A DNA stretch of 64,000 nucleotides from Saccharum officinarum (lineage: Eukaryota; Streptophyta; Magnoliopsida; Poales; Poaceae), in NCBI GenBank assembly GCA_020631735.1, contig CM036170.1:70385737-70449736 (forward strand). Direction: 5' to 3'. The notes under the pieces were generated by a model. It made no database searches and was not told the DNA's origin. It saw nothing but the letters and a program-made list of their open reading frames with translations. The translations under genes and the position numbers were made by a program. Shown here piece by piece: positions 1 to 11,596 of the stretch; positions within the stretch are counted from its first letter, which is position 1; each line of letters starts with the position of its first letter.

Positions 1-1394
1 ATTCAGACCTCCCTTCAAATGTTTATGTAAAAATAAACAGATTCTTATAAAATTTCTATGTGATTCTTTCGAAATTCCCTTTCCAAATAGGTCCTCAATA
101 TCGATCGTGCAAGTCACAAAGACAGGGAAACACGTAAAAATGTTAGCCGGCGCTAGCTATAATTGTTTCTGAAGCCACTTGGCCAATCATTCAATACAGC
201 CACTACTTAATCTTCATTGGACGGTATCATTCTAAACTAGTGCTTCTGACAAAGTCGGATTATGCTACTACGATGGAAATTATGTACTCCCCCAGTTCAA
301 AATTGTGAGTTGTTCCGGCTTTCGAAGTACATAGCTTTTGCTACACCTAGATATTCATTATATCAAGGTCTACACTAAAAGTTATATATCTAGAAAAACC
401 TCAGCGACTTACAATTTGGAACGGAGTGAGTAATTTACATGGCCACTTTGTGAAGACTTCAAGTATTATGGCTTGACAAGAATAATAAGGACTGCTTCTG
501 ATTTTTGTATTTGCTACAGAAAAGTAGCAAAAGTCATGAGATTAAGTAATCAATAATAATGGAACGCCGACTGCTAGATCGTTGGAATTTGAACTATGAT
601 ATATTGCCTATTTGAGTTGTGTTGCCGCATATAACTCTGTATGACTCTCTGTGACATGTTTATTAGCTCATATAGTCGTATTATCAACTCAACATATGTT
701 TACTCCTGTGCTGATAAGGATCATGGTGTAATGGTAATGACGTAGTTTTCTCTCGGACATGGACAACCCATATCATGGGTACCTCCTGCCCGCATGGACA
801 CGAATATGGTTGAGAATTTATATTCGCAATTGGTATGGGTTTTTAATAGGTGCAACTGGTATAAGTTTTTTAATGGGTGCCATCCCTAAATAAAAGCTAA
901 GGTACTTAGAGCTGTGGTGAGAAACCAAGCTGGACCTAATATCATCAGTTCATCACACCTTACACAGAGTTTGACAATACGTGGTAGCCGATATACACCC
1001 AAGTGTGTTCTACCACAGGCTCAAGCAGGATTGTTTTGATTTCATTATCTAAAACAGTGCAGACGATCAATTTTGGTTTTCAACTGAACCCAGTTTTTTT
1101 CTTACTGATTTGGCTTCTGAAATTCTCTGCATGTAACTACATTAAAACCTGCACCTAGCTAGCACATTGTCTTGAAACGTGTAGACTATAAGTTTTCAAA
1201 TGAACCCGTTTTTTCCAAAATTCCAACTGAAATTCGGCTTCTGAAATTCTCTGCATAATTCCATTTTCCTGCACCAAGCTAGCACAAGCTATCGCTACAC
1301 TGACATACCGATGTGGCTGGGTAGCTGCCTGGGTGACAAGGAAAGAGACAAAACACACTACAAAGGAGGTATAAATTGGCAGCACAGCACGTAC
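1..1394. other. AT-rich stretch, probable intron 1 of the dioxygenase-like gene
   Basis: No coding segment is visible on either strand. Because a canonical donor lies at 1394-1393 on the minus strand, this stretch should be intron 1 of the gene whose exon 1 is at 1395-1927, if that gene continues leftwards. It holds a degenerate tandem duplication: about 1075-1166 resembles about 1190-1288, both carrying the words ggcttctgaaattctctgca and cctgcacc-agctagcaca. Confidence 0.5.
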
Positions 1395-1927
1395 CTGAAC
1401 GCACGGTACGTGGAGCCATGGAAGGCCGCGTGCAACGCTCTGTCCTCGTCGGCGCTCATCGGCCGGAACCAGAAGAACTCCTCCCCGGCCGCCCGCTCTC
1501 TCCTTCGGAACCACCTCCCCAGGTCGCGCTTCACCTCCTCCGGCGCCGCGAACACGGCCCCCGCCGCCGCCTCCACGGCGTCGCGCACCTCGCGAGCATC
1601 GATCGCGCCCGTCACGCGGAACGCGCCGGACTCCGCTGCCGCGGTCACCGCCCGCAGCGCCGCGTCCGCGTCGCCCGAGACGAGGGCGCGCGAAGAGATC
1701 CCGTCTGATTCCGGCGGAGGCGCCGGCGCCGGCGGGAAGTTGAAGCGCTTCCGCGGGGGCAGGGAGAGGTCGGGCACGCGGAGGGAGGCCTCGAGGAACT
1801 CGGCGAGGACGCGCTCGTCGGCGGCGGCGGAGCGCGCGCCGCGCGCCGTGCGGATCGGGGTCGGCGCCGGCGGCGGGCCGCGCGGCCGGATGCGGGGCCG
1901 TCGCGGGGCCCTGGACGTCGCCGTCAT
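1395..1927 (-). CDS. 2-oxoglutarate/Fe(II)-dioxygenase-like protein, first coding exon only
   Basis: This minus-strand exon encodes 177 residues plus two bases from an ATG at 1927. The donor is a textbook CAG|GTACGT, with the last exon base at 1395. After a proline- and arginine-rich N-terminal stretch, residues about 85-170 resemble the N-terminal (DIOX_N-type) half of plant 2OG-Fe(II) oxygenases: an Ala-rich helix ending in ESGAFRVTG, then AAGAVFAAPEEVKRDLGRWF and GEEFFWFRP. The family hydroxylates or oxidises hormones and secondary metabolites in the cytosol, but its HxD...H iron ligands and RxS co-substrate site lie in later exons not found here. The reading frame is open further upstream to 2227, so the start is a choice; 1927 is the last Met before the conserved region. 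Base composition is strongly GC-rich, like other grass first exons. The gene either continues left of the window or is truncated. Confidence 0.6.
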
Positions 1928-2495
1928 GCCTGGGATCAGAGGGTGGGTGGGAGGCGACAGGGTGACCTTCGGGGCTCGGGCGGGGACGATCGTGCCAGTC
2001 TGGTGGGTTGGTGGTGGTGCCTTGCCCATTGCCACCTTTGCTGTGGTGGACTGGTATCCGACTATCCGTGGTTGCGTGGGTTTGAAGAAAGAGGGGCCGG
2101 GACGGCGAGGGGTCTTGACTCTTGAGAATGAGATGCTGCTGGTGGCCGTCAGATGAGGAGCGCGGATGGCTCGATGGCCGGTGGGGGCCGCTGAAGCGGT
2201 GGGAAAGTGGAGGCACTTCCGCGGCACAAAACTCTCTCGGCGGGCGGCGGCAGGCCGCAGGGCAAAAGGTGGCGGTGGCGGTGGCGGTGGCTGTTGGCTT
2301 GTAGGATGATGTATTGCTGGGGGATGGAAGCCAGCGCCGGCCGTCCAAATTTCGGTCGTTGACCGCGGGACAAGATTAGAGCCGTGATTTGATCTGATGG
2401 TTTGTTTGAAACGGAGGAATGGAAAGCACGGAAAAAGGGAAAAAATATAAGAATCGGATGGAGGGATAGGAAAAACGTAGGAAACATATACAAGG
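1928..2495. other. 5' flank of the dioxygenase-like gene with a GGTGGC microsatellite
   Basis: This GC-rich stretch, which becomes AT-richer rightwards, lies upstream of the minus-strand exon. It contains a run of ggtggc hexamers at about 2268-2293. Several long frames cross it on both strands but none has recognisable protein character. No clear TATA box was identified. Confidence 0.4.
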
Positions 2496-3248
2496 TGGTG
2501 GTGTTTGGAACACAGGGATTAGAATTATACGAATCTTTGATGGGTACCGAGGGCAAAAGAAAAAAAAATAATAGCAGCATGCAGCTTCACTTGTGTTATC
2601 TGGAATGTTTGGGTCACTGAAAACCTCACAGTCTGTTGTACGCTCTCTTCTTTCCTATCTTCTTCACAAGCAGTGCATCGTACGTACTCCCTCCGTCCAC
2701 AAATAATTGCACTTCTAGGATGTAGCATGGAAACCAATGTGAAGAATAAAATGACGATATTGTCCCTATGACACATGTGTAGTGGTCATTCTGCCGTCTC
2801 TAGTCATGCATGCGCAGAGAGGTGCACTGGTACGGAGCCAGATGAATTTATGGATGGCAGTCTCTTACTGTGTCTGTGGGAAAAATAGAAGCAGTCAAGG
2901 AGTGGACGAAAGCATGGGCCCGTGTCCATCAGTTTCCTTTGTTTATTTCTTTGGTCTCTGCCGTCTCCTGCTAGATATTGAAGCTTGTGCCATGTGACCC
3001 TTTATTTTCAGAAAAAAAAATAAATCTCCGAAGTGTAATTATACGTGGACGGAGAGAGTACGCAAAGGAAAGAAAACCAAGAGATCCTAGTAGATTTTTT
3101 ATTTCCCGTGAAACGAGTATCCAACTACAGTAAGATAGACGAAAGGAATTGATATTTCCTGTGTTCCAAATGCTCAGATTCACTTCATTTCCTTTGTTTT
3201 CAGATTTCTATGATTTTCCTTCAAAAATCCCTTGTTCCAAACGCCCCC
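2496..3248. mobile_element. DNA transposon (MITE-like) interrupted by a Stowaway-like MITE
   Basis: The left end reads GTGTTTGGAACACAGGGATT near 2501-2520. The right end is its inverted counterpart, AATCCCTTGTTCCAAACGCC, near 3225-3244. The terminal inverted repeats therefore match with few differences. Inside sits a Stowaway-like element (2687-3058). The exact ends and target-site duplication were not resolved. Confidence 0.5.
2687..3058. mobile_element. Stowaway-like MITE
   Basis: The left terminus CTCCCTCCGTCCAC and right terminus GTGGACGGAGAGAG are inverted copies, both flanked by TA. This is the usual TSD and terminal motif of grass Stowaway/Tc1-mariner MITEs. Subterminal words (aattgcacttc and gaagtgtaatt) are also inverted. 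Confidence 0.6.
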
Positions 3249-4321
3249 TGAACTAGAAATCACCTCGCGGCCCGTCCAACTTGTGCAGCGATCACCTCGC
3301 GCCAGCGAACGCAACAGAGGCAGCTCGTTCAATTCAGGACAGGACAGGGATGCTGCCGTGCTGGACTGCTAGTGCTGCACAATCGTGGATGCACGTCTCC
3401 TGGACATCCCAGCCGGCCGCCTGCTCCACCACCATGAATCCACCATGGATGTCTCTCATCTGGATCCCGGAAACTATTGATTTGCAATAACACACCGCAC
3501 GCCGCCCCAACCAAATCAATTACTCTCCCTTCTGCGGTCTCCTCTCTCCTGTATTTTAGAAATTTTAGAACCAATTGGAAAAGACATTGGGTCCATATTG
3601 GAGTCGGTCGACCTATCCTAAAATCGACCAAGCTCTCTTTGTATCCAATCTATGATATGATCTTTCGGAAGGCGTAACTTCTGCGTCCGAACTCTGAATT
3701 GGGTGATCTAAATGCCCATTTTTGTCATAGATGAGTTGTTCGATACAGTAGATTTTAAATATGTGATTTGAGAAAGTACTGTGCCATGTCTTTGTCACCC
3801 TGTATCCCTTGCTTGCAATCTTGTTGAGATGTCTGGATAAACCCTTATCCGTGTACTCCTGGTCCTTGGGTTTAACAGTTGTTGCTGCTCATTCATCATT
3901 CATGGTATTTGTGCCCTCTAAATCATCTATATTCCTTGCAAAACATGACAAAACTTGTAGAACTCGTTAGATTTAACCCCTATAGCTACGGTGTTGCTTA
4001 AGTAGGATATGGAAGTTATCATTTTTATACTATTATGGCGGTCCGATTAGTGGGGTTAAAAACCGCCAACAAAAATTGACTAAGTCGATTTTGGCAAATT
4101 TAGTACATATTGCTTTATATTTCGGGATTTTGTTTATCCTATTCACCCCCCATAGGCATCAACTTAGTCGTTCCATCGTTTCTTATGGATGGTGATGGTC
4201 TAATTTTCCTCGTCGAACTCCAAATTAAAACCAAACAATTTGTTTCTCTCAATTCTCAAAATCGTTCAAATTACATCATTGATCTGATTATAAGTGGTTT
4301 CTAAGGTGGTTACGTCCTCTT
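3249..4321. other. Intergenic, no supported gene
   Basis: A short GC-rich patch (3260-3480) is followed by AT-rich DNA. The frames across it are short and have no recognisable domain. Nothing else is seen. Confidence 0.5.
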
Positions 4322-4329
4322 TTAGTTAA

Positions 4330-4945
4330 AAATATTTGGTAAACACCTGATAGGCTTTTAAAACCATGAAAAAAATCTCTTTAAGCCTATTTGAATTTTG
4401 AGAAAAATCTTAGAGATAGAATGGGACATGATAAACCCATGTAAAATATTTAGAGCTCGTGATAAAAATATCTAGAGTCTTCCAGGAATTACATTTACCT
4501 CTAGGTAATGGGAAATATAGAGAAAACTATAGAAAATACTCAAAACATTCTAACCAGTATATACATATGTTTTAAAAAAAATTCCATAATAAAAATACGA
4601 GATGCAACAAGCATGAATGGAACATACATTAATGTTGGATTCACATTGGTTGCATTTATGCTAGTTGTATCTCACCTTTTTTAAGAAACATTTGAAAAAA
4701 TATGTTTACATGTTGATTAGAATGTTTTTAAAGATTTTTATATTTTAGGTGTTTTTCCATTTCCATATAGCTAAATCTAACTTATAGTAGTTTCTAGATA
4801 TGTTTTCATCATATTTACATATTTTATTTGAGTTCCTCATGTCCTAGTCTATCATTAGAATTTCTATTTATTTTTTAAACCCATAAGCATATTTTTAAGT
4901 GGTATAAAATTCTTAACAAGCGTTTATTGGATTTTTTATATTAAA
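4330..4945. repeat. Long imperfect foldback (inverted-repeat) element
   Basis: Two arms of roughly 290 bp fold on a centre near 4635. Matching pairs include gagatgcaac (4599-4608) with gttgtatctc (4664-4673), and gatagaatgggacatg (4415-4430) with catgtcctagtctatc (4838-4853). The paired coordinates sum to about 9270 each time, so the arms are collinear. It looks like a foldback MITE and could give a hairpin transcript. The ends are approximate and no TSD was recognised. Confidence 0.6.
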
Positions 4946-5824
4946 AAGATGAACCATCTCAAACCAGAGAAACATGATAATTTAAACGGTTTTGAGAGTT
5001 AAGAGACAAACTCGTAGTTGTCTAGTTTTAAAGTTCTCAAGGAGAAAATCTGAACTACGGTAATAGTCTTTTTTTTTTATACTAACTACGGTAATAGTCT
5101 TTTGGGGGGGAAATCCACGGTCCACTTCACTTTGTGGGGCACGTGTTTAATGGGCCGTAATGTATTACTGTTGATTTGCCGGAGCCCATAAAGGCATGGT
5201 CCATATGGACTCATTTCAATGCTGGCGAAAATTCAAGGTCACAGAAAAACTAGCGTTCCATACGACATCATATTTGGCCCATGGGCTGCAACGTCAATCC
5301 AAGTGGGCGGTTCCTTCGTGCTTTCTCCATTTTAACTGGAGCAAGTCCTAAACCGTATTTCTTAGAAAAAAGAAAAAATTTATTTGGGCCTCTCCAATCT
5401 TCTTAGAGCCTTTTATCTGTGTGCCATTATAAATAATCAAAATTACTCCTGTACCATTGAAAAAATAAAAAGTTCTCTACATGCCATTGCCGTCTATTTT
5501 GCTGGTAACAGCACCTAATGCCCAACGGAAATGACGCTTTTGCCCTCACTTCAAGAATGCATAAAAAATTTCATTCCATCCTCTCTATCACTGTAACGGC
5601 CCGTGTTGCATAAAAAATTTCACTTTTTCACCACTACGACAGTTTGTGTGTGCACATGAAAAATTCTAATAAATATAATAAATTTGCAACACATCCAAAA
5701 AGTTTCACAATTGCGACAATCAAATTAAGTGTTTAAATTAAATTTAAAGGTCCAACTTTTGCCCGACTAAAGACTCACAAAAAAGGGTAAAGTTTAGATA
5801 AACTTAGATTTAATGGCAATATTA
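4946..5824. other. Intergenic, AT-rich
   Basis: No gene is seen. A 19-bp word (actacggtaatagtctttt) is directly repeated at about 5054 and 5085. Confidence 0.5.
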
Positions 5825-6105
5825 AGGTGTTTGGATCCTTGGACTAAAGTTTAGCCCTTGTCATATATGATGTTTGGATGCTAATTATGAGGATTAAACA
5901 TGATATAATAATAAAAACTAATTGCAAAAGCGGTGGCTAATTCGCGAGACGAATCTATTAAGTCTAATTAGTGCTAATTAGACTTAATAGATTCATCTCG
6001 CGAATTAACCCTCATTTATGTAATTAGTTTTATAATTAACATATGTTTAATACTTTTAATTAGCATCAAACATCCGATTTGACAGGGCTAAACTTTAGCC
6101 CAAAC
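5825..6105. mobile_element. Tourist-like MITE with a central perfect-type hairpin
   Basis: The left end is AGGTGTTTGGATCC with an inverted ...ttagcccaaac right end, flanked by TTA on both sides (5822-5824 and 6106-6108). Its centre holds two 34-base arms, 5938-5971 and 5974-6007, that pair with a single mismatch and only a 2-base loop. Confidence 0.55.
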
Positions 6106-6112
6106 TTAGCCA

Positions 6113-6727
6113 AAAGAAGAAAAAAGTTGAATCGAAATACTTGAGTTGACAAGCTGGGAACAAACAATTCATCTTTCTGTTTGTCTGAGTTCTAAAAGCT
6201 TGAAATTGACCACTCACGGACTCACCACATCAGACCACACATGCACTTGCGGCCTTCGCAAGTTGGTAAAGAGACAAAAAAGGTACAAACTGAGGATCAA
6301 ACCACACGAGCATATCACCATATATACTGCATGTATGGTAGACCATAAACAAGCATTGTTGTTCACGGTCCCAAAGGTGCAATGCAATCCCCACAAACAT
6401 CTGCCACCCATGTGGCCGGATTCGGGGGCTGCTAGCTACAGCGTAACAACAAAAGTTACTCGACACCACTCCCCTGCAGCTAGCCCTACAATAATCAGCC
6501 TTGCAGGTTCTTGTTTTTCCTTAACCCAATGCTACAATCACTCACCGGTGCAGAACAGAAAATAAATAGCTTAATCCTATGATCAGAGAAGGAAAGGCCT
6601 AAGCGGGTGCTAATTAACAAGCAGCCTCGGAATGGCGGGAGCCTCCTCTTTACAACAACGAAGAGGGTTCCTTCTCTGAAGTCTGAATGCAAATCGGTTC
6701 TCGTCGCGGATCGATCGGTGGGGCTAG
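6113..6727. other. 3' flank and probable 3' UTR of the expansin gene
   Basis: This is the downstream side of the minus-strand expansin. It has no independent gene; the frames in it lack domain features. The 3' UTR should occupy its right part, but no unambiguous poly(A) signal was picked out. Confidence 0.4.
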
Positions 6728-8071
6728 CTAGAACTGGCCACCCTCGAAGGTCTGGCCGAACTGCCAGCCCGCCGGCGCGACGTCGTTGCTGGTGACGGTG
6801 CGGCCGTCGCTGGCGGTGACCTGGAAGGAGAGGCTCTGGCCGTCGAGGAGCGAGTTGCTCTGCCAGTTCTGGCCCCAGTTGCGGGACATGGGCTGCCACC
6901 CGGTGCTGGAGCCCTTGATGGAGACGGACTGCACGTCCCCGGCGCCGGCCACGTTGGTCACCAGCACCAGGTTGAAGTAGGAGTGGCCGTTGATGGTGAA
7001 CCGGATTCCGCCCTTCTTCACGCACGGCACCCTGCAGCAGGTAGCAAATGGTACGTACAAGGAGTGCAAAAAGTGATCGTCAGTGAAACTGCAACAAGTT
7101 CAAGCAGCAGCAGCAGCGGCACATGGCATGCATGACAGACATCAGAAGTGTTACTATTGCTGAGCGTGACGTTTGCAACTTGCACAAATCGCTATCAAAA
7201 CTTAGCACAAATGCATCATGTAGACTGCATGCATGTCGACACAAATCTATTATACAACAACAAGGTCGTATAACAACTGACATGGAAGCTCATAATGGTC
7301 AATGTGACGCCTAATCTACTCGGAAACAGCATGGTCAAGTCGCAGTCGTGCATGCATGGCGCACGGAACAAGAGCCGAACAACCAACAAAAAGAAAAAAG
7401 TAGATAATCTGCCGGCTGGCCCACGTAACATGGTCTCAAGAACCGACACCTGCACGGCCGCACAAGTCTATGGAACCGGCGAAACCGACGAAATATATCT
7501 CACTCACCTCCTGTAGGCGACGGGCACGATGCCGGCGCGGTACTGCGCGATCTGGAGGAAGGCCGGCTGGGCCATGTCGAAGTGCGGGCGCGGCGGGTTG
7601 CACCAGCCGCCGTCGTCGCTGGGGAGGCCGTAGTTGGGCGGGCAGAAGTTGGTGGCCGTCACGGTGATGGTGCCCGGCAGGCACCACTGCCCATCGTTGT
7701 CGCAGCGCAGCTCGTAGCAGGACCCGCACGCGGCGCCGTCGTTGAACAGCGCCGTGCTCAGCGCCGCCGTGTTGGTGCCGTACCCCGTGCTGTACATGTT
7801 CCCGTAGCCGCACGCGCCGCCTGCATGCCAGATCGACGAGCGCAGCATGCATGTACAGCAACGTCAGTCGTTCCAATTTCCAAAGGAGGAGGTTAGCTAC
7901 TATAAGTTGTGGATCGATCGTGGACTCACCCATTGTGCCGGACGCGTCGCCGCCGCCGTAGAACGTGGCGTGGGCGCTCTGCCAGCCGCCGTAGTCGCCG
8001 GCAGCCCGGTGGGCAAGGAAGCAGAAGGTGGAGCAGAGCAGGAGGAGCAGGACATTGGCAGCTGCTGCCAT
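6728..8071 (-). CDS. EXPA: Alpha-expansin, complete, three exons
   Basis: The exons are 8071-7930, 7820-7508 and 7031-6728 (minus strand). They join in frame across GT/AG introns (donors GTGAGT and GTGAGT, acceptors GCAG) to give 252 residues, the normal size for the family. Residues 1-25 form a signal peptide (hydrophobic [13 protein letters not shown]). The GH45-like double-psi barrel follows, with [18 protein letters not shown], paired cysteines (51, 79, 82, 87, 94, 107, 121) and the diagnostic HFD at 127-129 inside [10 protein letters not shown]. The C-terminal CBM63-like domain contains [15 protein letters not shown] and the Trp-rich [15 protein letters not shown]. Alpha-expansins are secreted to the cell wall and loosen cellulose-xyloglucan contacts at acid pH without hydrolysis. 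HFD plus overall length separates it from beta-expansins. The subfamily number cannot be given from the sequence alone. All key residues are present and no defect is seen. Confidence 0.95.
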
Positions 8072-8180
8072 TGTAGCACACAACACACTGAGTCGTCACT
8101 GACTCTCCTCGACCTAGCTGAGCTGATTAGGAATCGAGAGTTGCTTGGCTGTGAAGGGAGTGGGGTGCGGAGGCCAGGTA

Positions 8181-8187
8181 CTTATAG
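8181..8187 (-). promoter_or_regulatory. Probable TATA box of the expansin gene
   Basis: CTATAAG on the minus strand lies about 110 bases upstream of the expansin ATG (8071). This is the expected position for a plant core promoter with a short 5' UTR. Confidence 0.5.
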
Positions 8188-8199
8188 GCCAAGCAACAA

Positions 8200-9478
8200 C
8201 GGTCAGTGCTCCCGGCAGTTGGAATCGTTAATAACTTTCGTGGAGGGGCATGCAGGGAATTCGTCGAGACAAAGGAGATAAAGGGAGGTGGGGACTGGGT
8301 GCTACACCCCGCCGACCACGATCGCGCCGGTACACGACGGCGGTTAGCACATACGAATCAGGCGCACATGCAAGTGTGCTCGTCGCGCGCAAGTAGCGGC
8401 CGACGCCAACAGCTCGTGCGTGTACAGGACCGGACAGACCCAGCGTGCATGCCCACATGGCTGGCTCTCGCGAGGCTGCAAGCCATGGGTCTGGGCTTAT
8501 CTGGCTAGTGGCAAATGTGTGGTAGATAGATATGTTATATGTGTACGCATCCATCAGGACGCTGTGCCCATGCACTGATCGAGAGATCATAGCATGTTCT
8601 CCGGGATGGCTGGGCCTGGATTGCCGTGAGTCCCGGCCGTGCTCCCAGTTGCATCATGCATGACCTGTCTGTCTAGTGGATTCATGTATGTGATGCGCGC
8701 ACGTCAGTACAATGGCTTATGTTGTGCGTGTTTTCTACGTGCCAAAGCTAGGTCAAATGTAAGAAATTAAACAGATTGTTCACTGCATCAGCGTTCAAGT
8801 CAGCTATGAAATGCGCTGGTTTTCTTTATCCTGCATCAATGCAATTTGGTTAGCGATGCTCGATCAAGTTGCGTGTAGAGTACGGCGAATGCGAACCAAC
8901 CAAATCATTCAAGCCCTGCAAACATGCTCTGCAGGGATCTGATGCCTTCGTCCCTTTCCAACGGTGGTGAAAGCTCCCCGAGATATTCCAAACTTGCGTT
9001 CTTCAGTTAAGCAGCGCTTTAGCTGCATCTCCAAAAAAATTGCTAGCCATTCGATTTCTGAAAGGATTTATCTGTTTGTCTGTTCTCACGGCCGGGTTGT
9101 AATCTGAAGGAGCTGTTAAACTAGATAGATTCGTCGATCGAAAAAAAAAAGTAATCTTGATTACCATTCGTGGCGGCTATAGTATGAGAACACTAGCAGC
9201 TAGCTAGTGGCGCAGCGCCGTTTATAGCCGAAATGATCAGACAAACCACACCGGAATCTTCAGGCAGTAGATGCATAAACAACTACCATTTCCTACCAAA
9301 TATTCACTACTCCCATGCGATACACATTGCCCCATCTCAATGATTAGTTCAGATTACAGTGTCGATAAGGCAGAGCCATCCTGTTCGTCGGCGCGTGAAC
9401 AAGGGCTCACATGGTTGCATGAGCCTGGACATGGCCACGTAGGTAGAGCGTAGGTGGAGCATGCAGAGTTGCTACTAG
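8200..9478. other. Expansin upstream region, intergenic
   Basis: Promoter-side DNA of the expansin, moderately GC-rich to about 8700 and then AT-rich. No further gene is recognised. Confidence 0.4.
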
Positions 9479-9753
9479 GGCCTCTTTAGATGCCTGATTC
9501 GGGTCACCGAAATACTACAGTGCGCAATAGATGTGCACTGTAATAATTTTGTTTTTATGTGATAAAAATTGTCTAATTTTTGATTAATTAGGCTCGAAAT
9601 GTTCGTCTCGTAAAGTACAACAAAACTGTGCAATTAGTTTTTGATTTTATCTACATTTAATATTTCATACATATACCGGTATTTTGATGTGACGAGGAAT
9701 CTTATTTTTCTATAGTGAAATTTGAGGGTGAATTTGGATATCTAAACAAGGCC
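9479..9753. mobile_element. Tourist-like (PIF/Harbinger) MITE
   Basis: The termini are GGCCTCTTTAGAT and ATCTAAACAAGGCC, with TAG TSDs at 9476-9478 and 9754-9756. The core shares the family words gattaattaggct, gttcgtctcgtaaagtac and tctacattta. Confidence 0.75.
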
Positions 9754-9756
9754 TAG

Positions 9757-10636
9757 TTTATAACCCAACTGTTCAGACAAGCCGCAGGTACACTGCATGC
9801 GCACGCAGGCAAGTCCAAGATTGCTTCTGATCCGACTGACGCCAGGCGCACATCGAGTCGCTCCGGCGATCTGCACCATGTGGCTCCTGGACAGGTGTCT
9901 GCAGCAGCGCATGTCTTGCTTGGTCACTCTCCCGTAGCTGCTTACTGTTCAGACTTGCATTGGCCCATGCTTTCTGGTTCTGAGCATCTTTTTTCTCCGG
10001 ACACCAACCAAAACGTGACGTGCTTCATGTTCATGCCTCCCTTGTTCCTTCATTGTACAGACACAACGGTTGACGCATCAAATTATCCGCAAGCATTCAG
10101 AATTCAGATGTCTCTCCTTTTTCAGAACACGGGAACAGTGATGTTCAGGTGAAGAACACACACACACACATTTACGCGAGACAACAGAGTTCATCGAGGT
10201 TAGCTTTCCTGTCATGCTTTGTGCCTTTAAAACATGATAATAGACATCGTAACATGCGTTGGCTAGCTTAGCTAGCTTCACGCTTTCGAAAAGCAACAGT
10301 CTCCCGGCCCGGGGGGCCTGATGAACCATCCCTTTCGTGTCCCCACGCCATGTTAGTTGCACATGGGAGGGGTGGCCTGCAGGCTAGCTAGTGGCCTGTG
10401 GCCACCCGGAGATCACGGCCAGGCCCCTGCCATTAGCGCTGATCCTGCCTGATTCGCCTTCTCTTGGAAGCATTCTACGCTAGAGCCCCCGGCACCATAG
10501 GCTTCATGTACCTGAAAGACATTTGTTAGTTTTTTTTTTCTTGACGAGAGGGTCAGGCTGCGCTTGCCTTCTGATTCACTTTTGTCGCCTGTCGCCTTCT
10601 AAAATTAACAGTGGAGGTTAGATGGAATTAACTCTG
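9757..10636. other. Intergenic
   Basis: No supported gene. A short CA microsatellite lies at about 10156-10170. Confidence 0.5.
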
Positions 10637-10916
10637 GGGTGTTTAGTTCTTGGGGTGAAAAAATTTTAGATGTCACATCGGATATTTTTTAAGGGATGTT
10701 CGGATGCTAATTAAAAAATTAATTACATAACTGGTCTAGAAACCGCGAGACAAATTTATTAAGTCTAATTAACCCGTGATTAGCATATGTTTACTGTGTA
10801 ATTAGTTATTGCAATCTGTGTAATTAGTTATTTTTTCATCTACATTTAATACTCTATGCATGTGTCCAAACATCGGATGTGATGGAGTAAAATTTTTTTG
10901 GGAGGAACTAAACACC
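10637..10916. mobile_element. Tourist-like MITE
   Basis: The inverted ends are GGTGTTTAGTTC and GAACTAAACACC. The core words ttaagtctaatta, tctacatttaatactc and catcggatgtgatgg match other family members here. The TSD is ambiguous. Confidence 0.6.
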
Positions 10917-11331
10917 ACTCTTGCAGTTGCAAATACAGACGACAGATGCAGATTGTTTTACTTTCGCTATGTACCAACAAGAATACGTCAAATGCGTATG
11001 CATGTTCATCCATATTTGTATACTCCAAACTACAGTAGCATGGACACAAAAATGTACTATTTTCAGTAGTTTCTCTTTATGTCTCTCAAAAAGAAAACGG
11101 CTTATCTTTATTCTGTAGATAGACAAAAGTACCAAAACAGGATGGAGCTGTTCACGTCCGGGCACCGACGATGTGATGGCTGCACGAGGGAGTGAGAGGG
11201 GAAGCCATGTGGGGAGCCGCCAAAAATAGATCACAAAATCGCCCCATGACAGCGACCGGAGCTCCGAAACTCATCAGGTCGCCCCGGCCCCGGCCCCGGC
11301 CCGCGCGAAAAGAGATTTCTGTAAAATCCGG
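10917..11331. other. Intergenic
   Basis: No supported gene. A ccccgg-rich simple repeat lies at about 11282-11303. Confidence 0.5.
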
Positions 11332-11593
11332 GGCCTTGTTTACTTCCTAAATTTTTCACCACATTCCACTATGCAAAAAGAAGATTCCGCATCACATCAA
11401 AATACCGGCACATATATGAAGTACTAAATGTAGATGAAATAAAAAACTAATAGCACAGTTTTGTTGTACTTTCCGAGACGAACATTTCGAGTCTAATTAA
11501 TCAATTTTTAGACAATTTTTACTAAATAAAAACAAAATCACTACCGTAACTCGGGTACTGTTCAGGCCCGAATTCGGGCATCTAAGCACGGCC
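11332..11593. mobile_element. Tourist-like MITE
   Basis: The ends are GGCCTTGTTTACTTCC and TCTAAGCACGGCC, with CGG TSDs on both sides (11329-11331 and 11594-11596). The core is the same family as 9479-9753 in the opposite orientation. Confidence 0.7.
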
Positions 11594-11596
11594 CGG

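Noticed and set aside
1311..2156. Long plus-strand open frame opposite the dioxygenase-like exon
   Set aside because: It is a GC-rich antisense shadow. The minus strand has the recognisable domain and a perfect splice donor.
7582..8281. Plus-strand frames opposite the expansin exons
   Set aside because: Shadows of the expansin gene. They cross its introns and have no family resemblance.
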